DNA from: Gorsachius magnificus
Lineage: Eukaryota > Chordata > Aves > Pelecaniformes > Ardeidae
NCBI GenBank assembly: GCA_034008185.1
Contig: CM067081.1
Coordinates: forward strand, 188,067,510-188,131,509
Reading direction: 5' to 3'
Length of the DNA stretch: 64,000 nucleotides
Position numbers and translations under genes: made by a program. Under the pieces are notes generated by a model. The model saw nothing but the letters and a program-made list of their open reading frames with translations, was not told the DNA's origin and did not search any database. This document shows, piece after piece, positions 1 through 13,100 of this stretch. Numbering within the stretch: the stretch's first letter is position 1; each line of letters begins with the position of its first letter.

Positions 1-2865
1 CTTACTCCTATCTCTTTTCAGTGTCTTTCATTTATTCATCTTGGTTAGATATTTAATGTTGCCTTTTCTCCCTGTGTGAGCTAACCTCCGTCTTTCTGGT
101 CCCCTCGTGATGTGCATGAGTATCACTCGCTTATCATACTGTTCAAACTAACAAGGAAGAAAATTTAGCTCTGTTAAACGGATTTGTTATTTTGTGATGT
201 CCCCCACCCCCCACCCTCGGCACTGAATATCAAGGCAAAGTTTCCATTGCTCCACCTTGCTTCAGACCCCCCTAGAGATGTTATTAGCGCATGATGAACA
301 CAACTTCCCTGGCTTTATTATTTCGCAATAACCCTTAACGCCGCGGCAGTGCAGCCAGCCAGTGGGTGACCCCCTGTGATTAGCCTGCAGGTTTGCAGGG
401 AAATCTGGACAAACCCCGGTGTTTTTAAGAACGGAGAGCTCGTTTCCCTGCGTGACATTCACTGCGTGATGCCGCCGCAGCTCCGGCAGACTCGAGGAGC
501 CGAGTGGCGGGCAGAGCTTGCCGGGCTCTGCACTCCTTGGGCGCGCGGTTTTGCTCAGGACTTGTCACTCAGCTGGCCGAGAGAGGCACGCGCTCTCCCG
601 GGAGTGCTGGCCCAAATCTCCATGACAACAGATTTGGGATGGAGACCTGGCATACTGAGTGCCAGAAGGTCACAGCAGCAAAAGAAATGTATCAGGGCAG
701 GGGGAAAGAGCAGCTGGGGAAGGGGGCAGGGGGCAGCTTGCAGCACCTTCAATCATACTGAAGTTTGCATTCACTGGCTCCATATGCTGGGGCTTTTAAA
801 ACAAATTTGTGAGAAGTGATTGCCATGGAGAATGAATCTAGTCCAATCCCGTGTATTTCTATCTGTTATTACTTTTTTATTACTGTAATGGGGAATACAG
901 AGAGCAAAAATACATTTCTTGCCCCATGGACCTTGTGATCTGAATTCAGGATGAGAGATGAGAAGAAGCCTGGTAGACACACAAAAGGTGACGGCACTCG
1001 GTCCAGCTCCTTAGGATCCATTTTCCAATGTAATTCATTTTTAGCCTGGTTTTCTAAGGAATTGGAGCTGTGCAATTGCAGCGGCTGTCTGTCCTCCTGT
1101 CTGCCTCCCCGCCCCACAAAGGCTCCTGAAGCTGTCAGGATATTTTTACCGAATCTGCCTGACAAGTAGAAATCTCAAAGATATTTAACTCCTACAAGGA
1201 TCATAAAATGCCAGTGAACGGGTAGAGCAGAGGACTGAGGGGTGCCCTGAAGGAGGAGAGGAAAGGGTAGCTCAGCTCTGCTGCAGGAGGCATCACTCTG
1301 CTGCATGAACATCGTGTGCATGCTGGCAACCGGGCAGCACACATGCAGCTCAGAACCCAACGGAGCATATGTTGCCTCTTGAGCTGCCAAAAATACAGAG
1401 GCATGAGAGGAAGATGAAGCATCGCAGGGAGGAATTAGTGAAAACACGATGTACAGCAGAAGGAACCAGGGGACAGAGTAAGGGAGATGGAGGAGATCTG
1501 GCCAGCGTTACATCAGAGCAGGCACAGGGATGATGATGAGGAGACCAGGAAAATTGTAGGGGGGGGGATGTGTGAAATGACCCAAGTTCTGTCCACAGCA
1601 GCTACTTGCAAATAACTTCTGTGCGTGCGACACAAGTGCGCACCTGGGAAAACTGCTCAGCTGAAAACTGCGGCAAGCCAGGCCCCTGGTTTGGGTGAAG
1701 GAGTGGCACAGTGGAGCCAACAGCAAATCCACACCTGCCCCACTGGTAGGAAACACCTTCAAGGGAAGGTGAGCCTGTAGTTCTCCAAGCCTCTCCATCT
1801 CCTGTTTCCTTCCTGGGGCTGAAGATAAAACTGCTGAAGAGCGTAAGTGGAAGCATTTTGGAAAGCGCTCTGAGCCCCACCTGCAGAGCCGCTGCACCCG
1901 AATGTGCATGCCTCCAGCACTCCTCCTGCCCCATCTGCGCACATGCAGTCCACTGAAATGCTCCATCCAGGCTGCGATCCGCTGGCAAATGCTCCCGGGC
2001 ATCTGCTTCTGCCAAAGGTGAGGGCAGTTTTCCCGCAGGTATGTCAGCCACATGTAGCGGTTATGAAAAGACAAAAAAAAGGTAAATATTTTACAGTGTC
2101 TTCTGTGCACCTTTGTTCTCACCCATTCTACAACAAAGCAATAGGTCTGATGGTTGCTGTAAGCAGCTGTGAATCGTACCAGATGCGTGCCCACCACCGC
2201 GGCTGTCACCGCGCAGTCCCTGCTCATCCTGCCGTGCCCGTGAACTCCTCATTAGGCCACACTTGTCTCTAATAAGTGGTAATTCTTTTTCCTTTACACA
2301 CCTTCTTAAAGTGTCCCATTAACGTGACACATGAACGAAGCAAGCCGTAAGAACAGCAGAGAGAAGTGTGTCTTTGGTTAGCTTATTCTGTACAGCACTG
2401 ATAACATATACAGGGTAAGATTCTGATCACGGTTATTCTTGAATGGTTTCATCAGAGCCAGTTGTATTTCACATCAGCAATTGGTAGTGGGATTAAAAAA
2501 CAGAGGATGACAGATAAAAATTACTTAGTTCATTGCATGGGGTAGAGGTTCGTACAGAACGCCTTATTCACGACTATTACTTTACTCCACCGTGCAAGAA
2601 AAATAGCTCTGCCTAAGGTTAGGTTTTACGTTTCTGGGTTTTGCATTCATTTTTATAGGCAAAATACTTGTCGAGCGTAAACGACTATGCTCCAGAGAGT
2701 GCTGTGCACTGCTAAATCATTTATTATCCCCAAATAATTTAATCTGATCATATGGAAACCATGCTGAACTCCAGAAACCTGGACGCCACGCGGGCATGTT
2801 GCCAGCCAGGGTAAACCAAAGGCATTCTGTCCTTGGGGTGGGAAAGGTACACGGTTGGCATGAGC

Positions 2866-2899
<34 letters not shown>

Positions 2900-5800
2900 G
2901 CATCAGGAAGTATCTTGGCCAAGAGGAACTTGGCAGAGCAGTATCTGAGCTTTGCGGAGGGACTGTGTATGCCCATTGAAACAGTACCAGCTGTGGAGGA
3001 AGGGCAGAGCGCGTGGGCACAATGCAGTTTTATGGCAGCGCTGCTTAGTCAGGGAAAGGGACTCCAAAGGGAGCCGATGCAGCCAGCTGGCTGGCTGATG
3101 AATGGAGTAACGATGGTGGAAGAGATCAAAAAACTAACGAGTGCTCCCTCATCCCCCGTAACGGTGGCAGTATGAATTTCTGAGGATTGGCGGAGCTTGC
3201 AGCTGAAGTATATAGGTGCGATTTCAGGAAATACTGAGCATTTCTTCGATTCTTAAATCATTAAAAATTAATTTGAGCTCACGAGCAAGCCAACACAATG
3301 ACAAAACTCCAAAGAATCCGAAATTCAGCTCAAATGAATGGAATACAGACAGAATACTGTGCTTTTGTTCACGAAATGAGGGCAGAAATTCAACATGTTT
3401 TGTATTGGTATGATGGATTCCCACTGGATTCAGCTGTGCACCTCATGGAGTTGCTCTCCGTGCAGAGGACAAGAAAGGCTTTTTTTTGCTCTGAAATGTA
3501 TTGTGGTGTGCAGCAAAAAACAGCTTCCAAAGATGTTTATTTATTTTTGCTCAGGTTACTGCATTTTTTACTTTGCCTTTACTGAACTCTAGGAAATGTA
3601 TTCATTTTTCTTTCATTTATCACAGTTACAAAACCACAGTAACTATAGGGATGTTGTCAGCTGATCAGTTCCAAAAAGTAAATTAACGTAATTTCTAACC
3701 CTGCACCTCTCCCTGAACTTCCCTGGGTAATTTCCATTGTTTCACATTTACCTGCTTAAAAACCAAAATGTTGCTCTTCTCTTTTTCCCCACTCCGAAAG
3801 AGCCGTACAAACAGCGGGGAAATGACTTCAGCAAAGCCATAAAACTGATTGCAGAGCCGCTATATCAAATGCCTTCCGAAACACAGAGAAATACATTTTT
3901 TTTCCTTATGTTTTCTAATATCATCGCGGGTGTTACATCAGTACTGCAACAATGGGCAAGGCAGTTCCAGGGAGCATTGCAATTTTCAGCTGGCAATGGC
4001 CCTTCTGGTGTGTATTACCTTTTAAGATGCTTTCCTGGCATCTAACAGTTGCCTTCAGGAAGATTTATGTGCTATTTTAGTTTGTTTAATTTCTCTTCAT
4101 TGTTAATGAGCCTTTGTTATTGCCGTGTGGAGTTCATTAACTGCACCAGAAGATGGCAGCAATGGAAACCACTTTCATGCCCTCCATTCATAAATTACGG
4201 TTCCTGCTGAGCGGCAATCAGTGATATGATGATATCAGTCAACGTTTAAAAATTGCTTTAAAAAACCCAAGAAAGTTGTTTTAGAAGCAGCAGTCTTCAC
4301 AGCTGTAGACACTGAAAGATGCTAAAAAAGATGTGAAACGTGGAATGAACTATGTGCTCCCTTCCCAAGGGTTCGAAGGTCTTTTTTCCAGTCCCTCAGT
4401 TACAAAGATCAGGGATAAAGCTGTCAATAAATAAAACCATCAAAAGGCATGACTTTCCCGGGCTACCATGACCAAAAGAGTCTAAAGTAGCCTTAATTGA
4501 TTTGATCTTCATGGCACGCAGCAAAAAGCATTTGACTCTGGAGCAGAGGAGGACTGGGGAGATTCTGCAGAGAAATCATAGAGATCAGAAATACGGGTTT
4601 GGGGCTGCTGGATCATGACTCGTCTCACTGATTCGGTAAGAAGAGCCACTGGGAGTAAGCTGTTTATTTAACTGTTTTTCTAAAACATGTGAAAGAACAC
4701 GTAGAGCCAGGCAGAGCGTTTCCTTAGGAGGAATGTGCGTTTACACAGGCAAATTAACATACATATTTCCCACAGGACACAAGCATTATTAGACCTGTTA
4801 CGAGCTTTGTCAGCAACCACCGAGGAAAAAAAAGAATCTTATTTACCCTTCTAAATACAGACCAGTCTTCAGGGCAATATAGCTGCTAAACTTATTGACA
4901 CGGGCGCTTGCGTTACAGCCAGGATTTATCATGCGTGATAAATGCAAAATTATCTCAGCTTCAGTTACCGGCTTTCACTCCCAGAATATTACTCATTTTA
5001 TTTATTTATTGCCCAGAATAAAGAGCATGTGGGGGCAAGGAGCTTCCCCGCCGGGGGTAGCGCTTGTGTGCCGCTGAGCAGCAGGAGCAGTGAAGCGGAG
5101 GGCCGCGGCTGGCAGAGAGCCTCTGATACAGCCACAGCTTTCAGCACAGCTGGGGCAACCCTGGGCACGTGTCCCCACGAAAGGTTAGGAGGCAAAGGTT
5201 GCTGGTTATGAGCTCTCCCGAAAGGGAATTTGAGCGGTGAGAAAAGACACAGCCCCTGACAGAATTTCTTGCTGGATTCGGGGACGTAAGTTGTCTTGCC
5301 ATCTTCGTGAACAAACAGGAACTCCCGTCCTGAAGAAACATCTGCTTTCATCACCAATGTTTCCTCACAGAAAAGACTGTAATACATAAAGCCTTGGCTA
5401 ATTACTTGTTTTAATGAGATAACAAAGTAAATCATGTTTATGGAAGTAAATCTGTCCTATATCGCGCTCTTTTCATCAGTGAGAAATTAGTCATGACTAC
5501 TGGAAACAAATGATGGTAGGAGGTTTTATGGGGCTTTCTCGAGTCAGAATATTGCCAGAAGGAATACATGGGGTTTGTAGCTACAAGCCATTTTAATCAT
5601 GGTAGGGACTTCTGAGTAATTTTTCCTTCTGAAAATTAAAGATCCATAACCCTCAAGGTGTAATGAGCTCTACTGCAAGAAAATCTCACTAAGGCTTCTT
5701 GGAGATGTCCCCTGTGCAAACCAGGTCAGTGATTATTTTGATGTAAAGCAACTTGACCTAAAAGAAGTGCAGATCAAAAGAAGCCTCCTTTGGTTACATA

Positions 5801-6540
5801 AAAACCTGTAATTATGAGGTTAGTTAATTTGCAGAACAAAAGATCGCAGCCTCTGGCTTTGTTCATAGTTTAATATATTCTGTGTCTGAGAGCACATGAG
5901 GAAAATGGACTTTTGCACCTCTAATTGTTCCTGTGGTTAGCCTGGATGAGAAGCGCCTTCCCTTGAATGCCTCAAATGTAATTATGTCCTATTACTACCT
6001 GTGTCAAAAATTTTATTACAAGCTACAGTGAGTATTCATCCTACCTGGGTCTGTAATAGTCTAATATGGAAATGTGTCTCTCTCCCTTATTTCTAGCTGC
6101 TCAACTGCATCAAAAGGCAGCCAGGTTCACATTTTCAGTGTGTTATTCTACTGCTCCTGAGATGTTTTCAAATCAAAAATGGAAGGCTTGGTACACGCAG
6201 CACTAGTGGTATGTTGTTAGTCTGTAGGGTATGCCTCATTCCTCCAGCCCTATTTATATAGCATATAAACAGACCGGAGTGATTTAAAGAGATTCTAATC
6301 ATCCCAGGTACAATTACGAATAGACAAATTCTGTGATGCAGGAAGAGGGAAACAGGGTCTCAACTGTCCTCTGAGACGATTTTCTTAAAGCTGGCAAAAA
6401 GGGCAGGCGGCAGCCTGGTACCACACAGAAGCATGGAGGTCCTGGGCAGCAGCATCCAAGAGGGGCCTGCTCTGGGGGTTTTTTTAGCTCTATGGAGCTC
6501 TATGGCTTTGCCCTGCAGGAAGAGCAAAGGGCACTTAGAA
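1..6540. other. Intergenic region upstream of IFRD1, no gene recognised
   Basis: I see no coding exon, RNA gene or recognisable protein here. The longest open frame is on the minus strand at 1508-2227 (239 codons). It is rich in Cys, His, Ser and Trp, has a second open frame overlapping it on the same strand, and resembles no family I know, so I treat it as a chance frame in stop-poor DNA. The conserved vertebrate order would put ZNF277 further upstream, but none of its zinc-finger exons is visible. A poly(A) run lies at 2869-2896. Confidence 0.6.
2869..2896. repeat. Poly(A) homopolymer run, 28 A
   Basis: An uninterrupted run of 28 A residues follows GAGCTCT. No retroposed gene body or obvious target-site duplication is visible on its left, so it reads as a simple homopolymer tract and not as the tail of a processed pseudogene. 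Confidence 0.85.
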
Positions 6541-6600
6541 ATCATAGAAATCATAGAATCACTTTGGTTGGAAAAGACCTTTAAGATCACTTGAAGGCTT
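6541..6600 (-). repeat. CR1 LINE 3'-end fragment
   Basis: The left edge carries the ATCATAGAA/ATCATAGAATC tandem, the complement of the CR1 3' tail. It is followed by TTTGGTTGGAAAAGACCTTTAAGATCA, read here as two short blocks, which matches the terminal CR1 3' UTR. The element therefore points to the minus strand. Only about 60 bp is recognisable; the body to the right has been lost or is too diverged to see. Confidence 0.8.
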
Positions 6601-8918
6601 GTGAGCTCCATCCCTCTCCCTGCTGCAGACTGGGTGCTGGCTGCCCTTTCAAGTCACAGCACAGAGCTTTACTGTGAGCCTCCCCTAAAACTGAGATGCC
6701 CCCTGCAACACCCAGAATTAGATACAGATGTATTATTCAGGCAGGAATAGCGATTAGCTCTTGCCAATGTCACCAGACAAAAGGGAGCTTTCTCTAGATT
6801 TAGTAGTGGAATCTTAAAAAACCCATCAAAACCCGCACAAATAGAAAACAACCCAAAATAATTATCTTGCCCATTCTTGCCATTTGACCAAACCAGAGCT
6901 CTCATAGCCACAGCAGTCCTATCTTATACAAAGCAACACTGTAGTGTATTGTATCTTGTGATATCTTGTCTTTTCCATTAGTGCCTTGCTCATACTGGTT
7001 TCCATCCTGATCCCACTGACTCTGCCCTAGAAACAGCAGGGAGACTGGTGGAGTGGAGCTGCCAGATTTCAGGAGACCCCTTACCGGGACTGATCCTGAC
7101 CCCCACCCACATGTGGGCTGATGTCCCAACCTGGCCTTGGCCTGTCCCCATCCTGGAGGTGGTGACCATGGAGGTGCCTGATGGCTGGGGCTGCCAAAAA
7201 GGCAGTAAAGGACTGAATAGGACTTTGGTGCTGACTTCTTGGAGGTGAGGATTTAGCTTCTAATGACGTCACCGGCAGGCGTGGCGAGGTGCTGGCATCA
7301 GTCTGACTGGTTTGGGATGCTGACCTCAAGGCAGAGGAATGCTGCCTGTGCCACACGTTGTGATTATCGCCCCAACGAGCCAGCTCACGAGGCACTGCGT
7401 CTGTGGACGTTTCCACTGCGTCTCTGCTACAATATCTGCAACAGCTCCCATTACGTGTGCATTTATGGGGCATTTCAAACCCCCTCAGGGACAGGGGAGC
7501 AATCCTTCCTGTGCTGCTGCCTGCGGGGACAGCTATCGGGGGTGATGGAGTGGAGGCTGCGGGGGAATCCCCCAGTCTGCAGACACGCCGTCTGCTTGAG
7601 AGGTGCCACGTCCATGTTCCCCTGTGCGTGGCGAGGCTCAGGCAGGAGGTGTTTTTCCAGCTTCCGTGGAAGCTTTTCCATTTATACCTCCAGCTTCTGT
7701 GAGAAAGCGAGCTGCTGGAGATGGGAGATGTCCCACGTGGAGCCTTACACACAAACACTCAATATGAAACTGATGCAGGGCCACGTATTTCCCTCTTTTC
7801 TTTTCTTTTTTAATAATTCCTCCTTCCTCTTTCTTTCTTAAGGTCCTTTTGCTGGGAATACTCAATTACCAGGAAGATAGCACGTTTTCACCCACAGACC
7901 TCACCCCAAATGTGATTCTGTCCCCTGAAGCATGCCTGAGAGCAGATGAGAGTTATGCGGCAGCTGAGCAGCTCAGGGTGACGGGGGTGCTGAGCACGGA
8001 CCCAGCCGCAGGTGACAGAGCTGGGACAGGCGGCGCAGGCCACTGACATGCCCGAAGTACCCTGGCTTCTCACGTGTCACCAAGTAGCTGGTTGTGAAAG
8101 ACACTGTTCAAACAGACTGTTGTGTACATTTCCATGCCAATACCTGTCTGCCTGGATTCTTATTTTCAAAGTGCAGCTCTTAAGCATATTTGAATGAGTC
8201 ATTATTTTAGGCCAGCATTGACAGCAACTGGAAAACCTAAACATGGTTGCCCTGTGCATCCCCTGCACTCCACAGATTTCATTCACAGGAGATCTCTGTA
8301 TGGGTTGCATCCTATTTCTGCTCTGTTCACGCCCTCTCTTTATTTCCATCCAAGAGCATTCTTGTTCTGCCAGGAAGGGCTCTCCGATTCCTGCCGGATG
8401 CGTGCATTTCTCCCCAGTGCAGAAGCACCTCAGAACAGTTACTTACTGAGCAAATGGTGGCCACTTAGCACCAGCAATTTGATTCTTTTAATTTTATTCA
8501 CCAGTGCCTGAAATATTAAAGCAGCTTTTGCATCCAGGAATGAGTTTTCACCTCTGGGAGTTGAAGCCAGGGCCCACAAAAAAATCCTAATGCCCATGTT
8601 TGTTTATGTTTGCCTGTAATAGGGTGATTTTACAAAATTGCAATAAATCATTTCCAGAACATTGGAGGAATGTTACAGACAACCTTGGGGAGAAACTGCC
8701 TGATTTTGAGGCCAGGCAACCAGAGGACAGCAGTTGGAGCCGCTAGTTAGCACACCCAGCACTTCCAACAACAGTTGGAACTGCCCACCTCTCGGAAAAT
8801 AAGCTGATAAAACCTTGCAGCATTGCAAAGATCTCAGCTCTTCTCAGTGTAAGTCCAAGGTGTTTGATTAAGTCTGTGAAAGAGAAGGTGAGAAGCATGA
8901 AAGAGAGGGGAACCATAG

Positions 8919-8941
8919 TGGTAGTGGTGGTGGTGGTGAGG
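8919..8941. repeat. (GGT)n-like microsatellite
   Basis: Short imperfect trinucleotide run of GGT units interrupted by AGT. No gene overlaps it. Confidence 0.7.
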
Positions 8942-9654
8942 GAAAAGGAAATGAGGGACGCTGAACCCCCCCGAGGGAAGTTTACCCAGATACAGATGAC
9001 GCAGAAGCCATGGAGTGAGGGATGACTTGGAGTGGGTGGAGAGAGACGGGAATGGAGAGCACAGTCATCCTGTGAGGAGGAGGAAGGCAGGAATGCAGAA
9101 GTATCTGGGATGTACCAGGACTTTGACCTTGAGGTACCACGAGGTCTACAGCCTGGTATTTCCTTGCTTTGACTTTGGTAGAATAAAAGCCACGTAGCTA
9201 TCGGTTCTCTTGATACCACAGAGAAAGACCAACTCTCCCTTCTTTGGAGATGACCCCTGCCACTCCTCTTGCTCAACCAGCTCTCTGTAAGTCAGCAGCT
9301 GAAGCAATTTTTCCCCTCCAACAATTAACCACGCTTCATATTTCCAGTTTTCAGTGTAAAGAGCAGTATGAAGTCTGCGTATTATTTCGACTGCAGAGCA
9401 CAGGCTTTGGCAGGTCCCAGAAGCTCCAGTGCGACTTGCAGTGAGAAATCACCTTTCAAATAAGCAGCAATCAAGCAGCAATCAAATAATCATTTTTCAA
9501 ATAAGCAGCAGTTTCCACTGATGGAATGGAAATAGGGCTGCAATTACGTGATAGCTGATAACAGCTTTATTGTTACATTTCCCTCCATTCCAAGAACAAC
9601 TTTATGATTAAGAAATGACACCTTTCGACATTCACTATTTGGGCAGCCTGGCAC

Positions 9655-9966
9655 ATGTGTAAGCAACAAGCAAGTGACTATTCAACACAAAATGCGGACT
9701 TCCAACAGGAATTTCTTGTTCTTGGGAGCAAGCTGCCTAATGCTGCCACTAATGACCAGGACACCAGAAACAAGGGGGTGCTAATGAAATTTAAAATGGC
9801 CATGTGTAAAGTGGGAGATGATGTCTTTATACAGGAGGTTTTAAATATTGTCTGGGAAGAAATGTCCATGAGGTCTAAGCTGACAGAAGTAAAATTTAAG
9901 AATCCACAGCAAAAGATCATGGACTTCAGGACTAACATGAATTTCAGGTCTAAACTGTGGACTTAA
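9655..9966 (+). other. Unrecognised 103-codon ORF, probably repeat remnant
   Basis: An ATG-to-TAA frame of 103 codons with a fairly balanced, Lys/Met/Asn-rich composition. I do not recognise the product. It ends about 120 bp before an old CR1 fragment on the same strand (10085-10172), so it may be an eroded internal part of the same LINE. No promoter, clear splice site or poly(A) signal marks it as a gene. A frame this long is expected by chance in a window of this size. Confidence 0.25.
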
Positions 9967-10084
9967 TGAACTGTAAATCACAGGGAGGAAGTAAGTATAG
10001 TACAGAATTCAGTAAACATGATGGCAAACTACTTCAGATGGGGTATTTCCAATTGACAGAGAAGCAGGAAAGCTATCGATGACA

Positions 10085-10172
10085 GTGATGAGACTTCATC
10101 TGGAATATTGGTCACCTATGCTCAAGAAAAATACATTTCCATAGGAACCAGTGTAGAGAAGAAGCCGGGAGA
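10085..10172 (+). repeat. Old, diverged CR1 LINE fragment
   Basis: The segment reads like the conserved CR1 block that encodes the end of reverse transcriptase: a GAGACTTCATCTGGAATATTGG core, then a degenerate Lys-rich stretch and GTGTAGAGAAGAAG. This corresponds to the RPHLEY...VQRR region of CR1. It is much more diverged than the copy at 53 kb and has no 3' tail, so it is an ancient piece. Confidence 0.6.
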
Positions 10173-13100
10173 TAAAACCCAACAGCATTAAAGCCCGGAT
10201 TCATGCTGCCCCACTTCAGGTACTTCACAAAGATGCGTAAATTAGGAGCACAGTCACCAGGGACTCCTGTAGTCAATGGAAAGGGATGGGCATCTCCAGT
10301 CATTCAGCCTACCTAAGTTCTGACCTGGCTCCTAAATTAGGTGTTTTGTTTAAATACTTTAAGCTACATAGGAAGAATACTGCCCTAGGGAATTTGCATG
10401 GCGCCCTCAAAAACAAAGGTTGAGAAAGGACCCAGCTGCTCCCAGAAACGTAAACACCACAGAAGAGGTGAAGGTCAGGTTTATCAGCAGGTCACACTGA
10501 TAAACGTTGGGCACAAATAAATTGTTCTGATAAACAGAAGGCCGATCTTTGGAAACAGCCTTCCAGATGTAGATGGGGGAATAAGAAACTTGCCTAGAAT
10601 TAAATTGCAACTGAATGAGTTCATTTAAGAGGTTATGTGATGAACATACCTGGAAGAGCAAATATTTGGACTGGCAGATACAAAAAGATCCCTTCTGCTC
10701 TTTTGTGCTATGCTGGTTTATTTGGATTTTTGTTACTGAATACAAATGGGACTAATCCTTTTTATATGCATCAAAAGGGACGTCTTGCAAAACAATGTGT
10801 GTTTGGGCAAAGAATTATTGGAAGGTGCTGCAGCCTTGTCGTTGTCCATCTGCATCAAGGGGAACGACAGCAAAATCTATTTCCTGGGACCAGAATTGCT
10901 CAAGAGGAGAAACAACCAAGAACAGCTACAGCACTGAGCATCTGAGCTACCCCTGCGTCACAGCGTACCCCAGCGAACTGAGCGAAATGCTTGCGCTGCC
11001 CAAGGCGTATGCAACTGATGGCAAGTTAGGCCAAGTTAGCGTCCTTCCACTTCATGACCGTTGCAGTAATGGAAAATCATTGCCCATGGGCCAGCCCCGC
11101 ATGCAAGCCTGAAGAGCTTAGGACACGCAGTTAAAAAGTGTCCCAGCAAATGCGAACTCGGGACTATCGACTGCAGCTGCGTATCGCCAAATGAGGTGGC
11201 AGAGCACAGCCAAGTGGCTGGCAAACAGCTAGAAAAGGACATGGAAATGTGAGCATGGAGGGTTTTTGGCTAAAGCACCGGTGGAAATGAGATTTGGAGT
11301 ATTGTCTCCTGCTATTTAATCCTTCCTAATTTTCAGTGGAATGAGCCTCTACACACATTGCCTGAAAATAATCGGACAGAAAGAGAAATATCTGATTCCT
11401 CTACCGCTGACACTAATATTGGCTAACCAGTGGGTCAACAGTGTTATAACGCAACATAAACATGTTTGCTAAGGGGAACAAGATGTGTACTCCTGATTAT
11501 TGTATCACATGCTAGGGGAAAGGCTGTGTCACGGTCCTCTACTATCCAACCCTAATATTTTGAAATTAACTTGAAGGGATGGAAGTCATTAAGAATTTTA
11601 GGTTTAAACTTGAACCTGGATCTAAAAAAAAAGAAAAAAAAAAATTAAAAATACTTTATTTCAAAATAGCAGAAAATTGCTGATTTTCCTTGGTAATATT
11701 TAGCATCAACTTAGTGGTTGATATTAGGAAACCCAAAATTTTGCAAAACAGGCAGAGAACCAGGTGAAGCAAGACACAAACTGACAACACACAAGGCCTT
11801 AAGAGGCACGCAATACTTGCTTTACAACACAGTTTTACAACAGCACCAATGTTCATTACTCAAAGTTGTTTGTTCGCTAAAGCCCCACAAGAAACAATAG
11901 AGACAAATCTAGAGTCCCATACATTTTTTTGTTAAATTATTTATTCACCCTTTTTCTAGCAAAATCTTATTAGCTATTGCAAAACATCTGCAAGGGCTTT
12001 ACGTTTCACGAAGTCTTACCTTTCTTTTTCCATAGGGGCACAGTTGCTCTGTAATGCTGTTATTGTTAGGGATAATGTTTGTGGTCAGTTGCTATTGACA
12101 GTGACAGTCGAAGTTCAGGCGGCCAAATTTAGACATGAAATTAATAATGGCATATGTACCAGAGAGCTGACGCATGCATTGTTTCTTCATGACTTACCAG
12201 GAAAAATTCTTACTGAGGTCCAAGAAAGTTTGGCATGAGTTAAGTCATAAATATGGAGCAAAGGATCTGCCTTGAGAAAAAGAGGTAAGTATCAGCATAA
12301 TTTGGATAAAATCAGTCAAAATATCTGGACTAGGAATGCATCTGAACCCTCCTGCTGTGGCAAGTCAGGGCAGTGCGTGACTGAGGACATGCTCAGCTGC
12401 ATAAAATATACAGTGTTTGATAAAGTCTGCATATATTGTACTGCAGAAATTGTTAAAGAGGATTGTAAATTTGCTAAGAGCATGAGCCACCTTGCTTTTC
12501 ATGTGCAGAGTGCAATATATGCCTCTAGCACTGCATATATAATATAAACAACACCAGGGCTGCAAGAGTATGGTATCCGTGACCATTAAGTGCTTGGCTG
12601 ATCCGCACAGTCATGCCTCTGTCTCAGCAGGCAGGCTTGCTAAATCCATCCGCTCATCATAAATAATTGAACTTCTTTCCTGATTGCTTTCCTTTCCCTT
12701 CAAAACGTCCTCTGTGTGTCCAGACACACAGGGCTGCTGAAATTAGGGAGAAAAAAAAAAAGAAGAGTACGGACTGCTTTTGCATCACCTTACAGCTTTG
12801 GACTTCAGCCAGCTGTAGACATCAGGAGCTTCCTTCAGCGTCTGAAGTTACTCCTTCAGCTAAGGCCAAAACTCCCTCAGGCTTCCAATAACAGTGATTC
12901 CAATGTGAGCCTGCCATCACATGTAATTTTATTCTGGAGTTGGGATTCTTGGATGTACTCAGACCACAACTGGTCAGGCTTCCAAAACATAAATAAGATG
13001 GGAGGTAAATGATGTAAGAAAACCAAAAGGACCTCCAACCTGGATACTGCACAACTTTTATTGCAATGCAATACTCCTGAAATATTATAGCGGGAACTGT

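Larger units (their letters stand above)
6601..10084. other. Intergenic region, no gene recognised
   Basis: Frames are open on both strands at 7081-7841 (225 codons minus, 192 codons plus). They overlap almost completely and resemble no known protein, which is typical of GC-richer stop-poor DNA and not of a gene. A perfect palindromic CRE octamer TGACGTCA occurs at 7264-7271. A GGT/AGT simple repeat lies at about 8919-8941, and a small local duplication of a CAAATAAGCAGCA motif lies near 9460-9510. Confidence 0.55.

Noticed and set aside
7081..7841. Overlapping long frames on both strands, considered as a gene
   Set aside because: Both strands are open at once, the implied proteins have no recognisable domain, and no splice or promoter signals support either.
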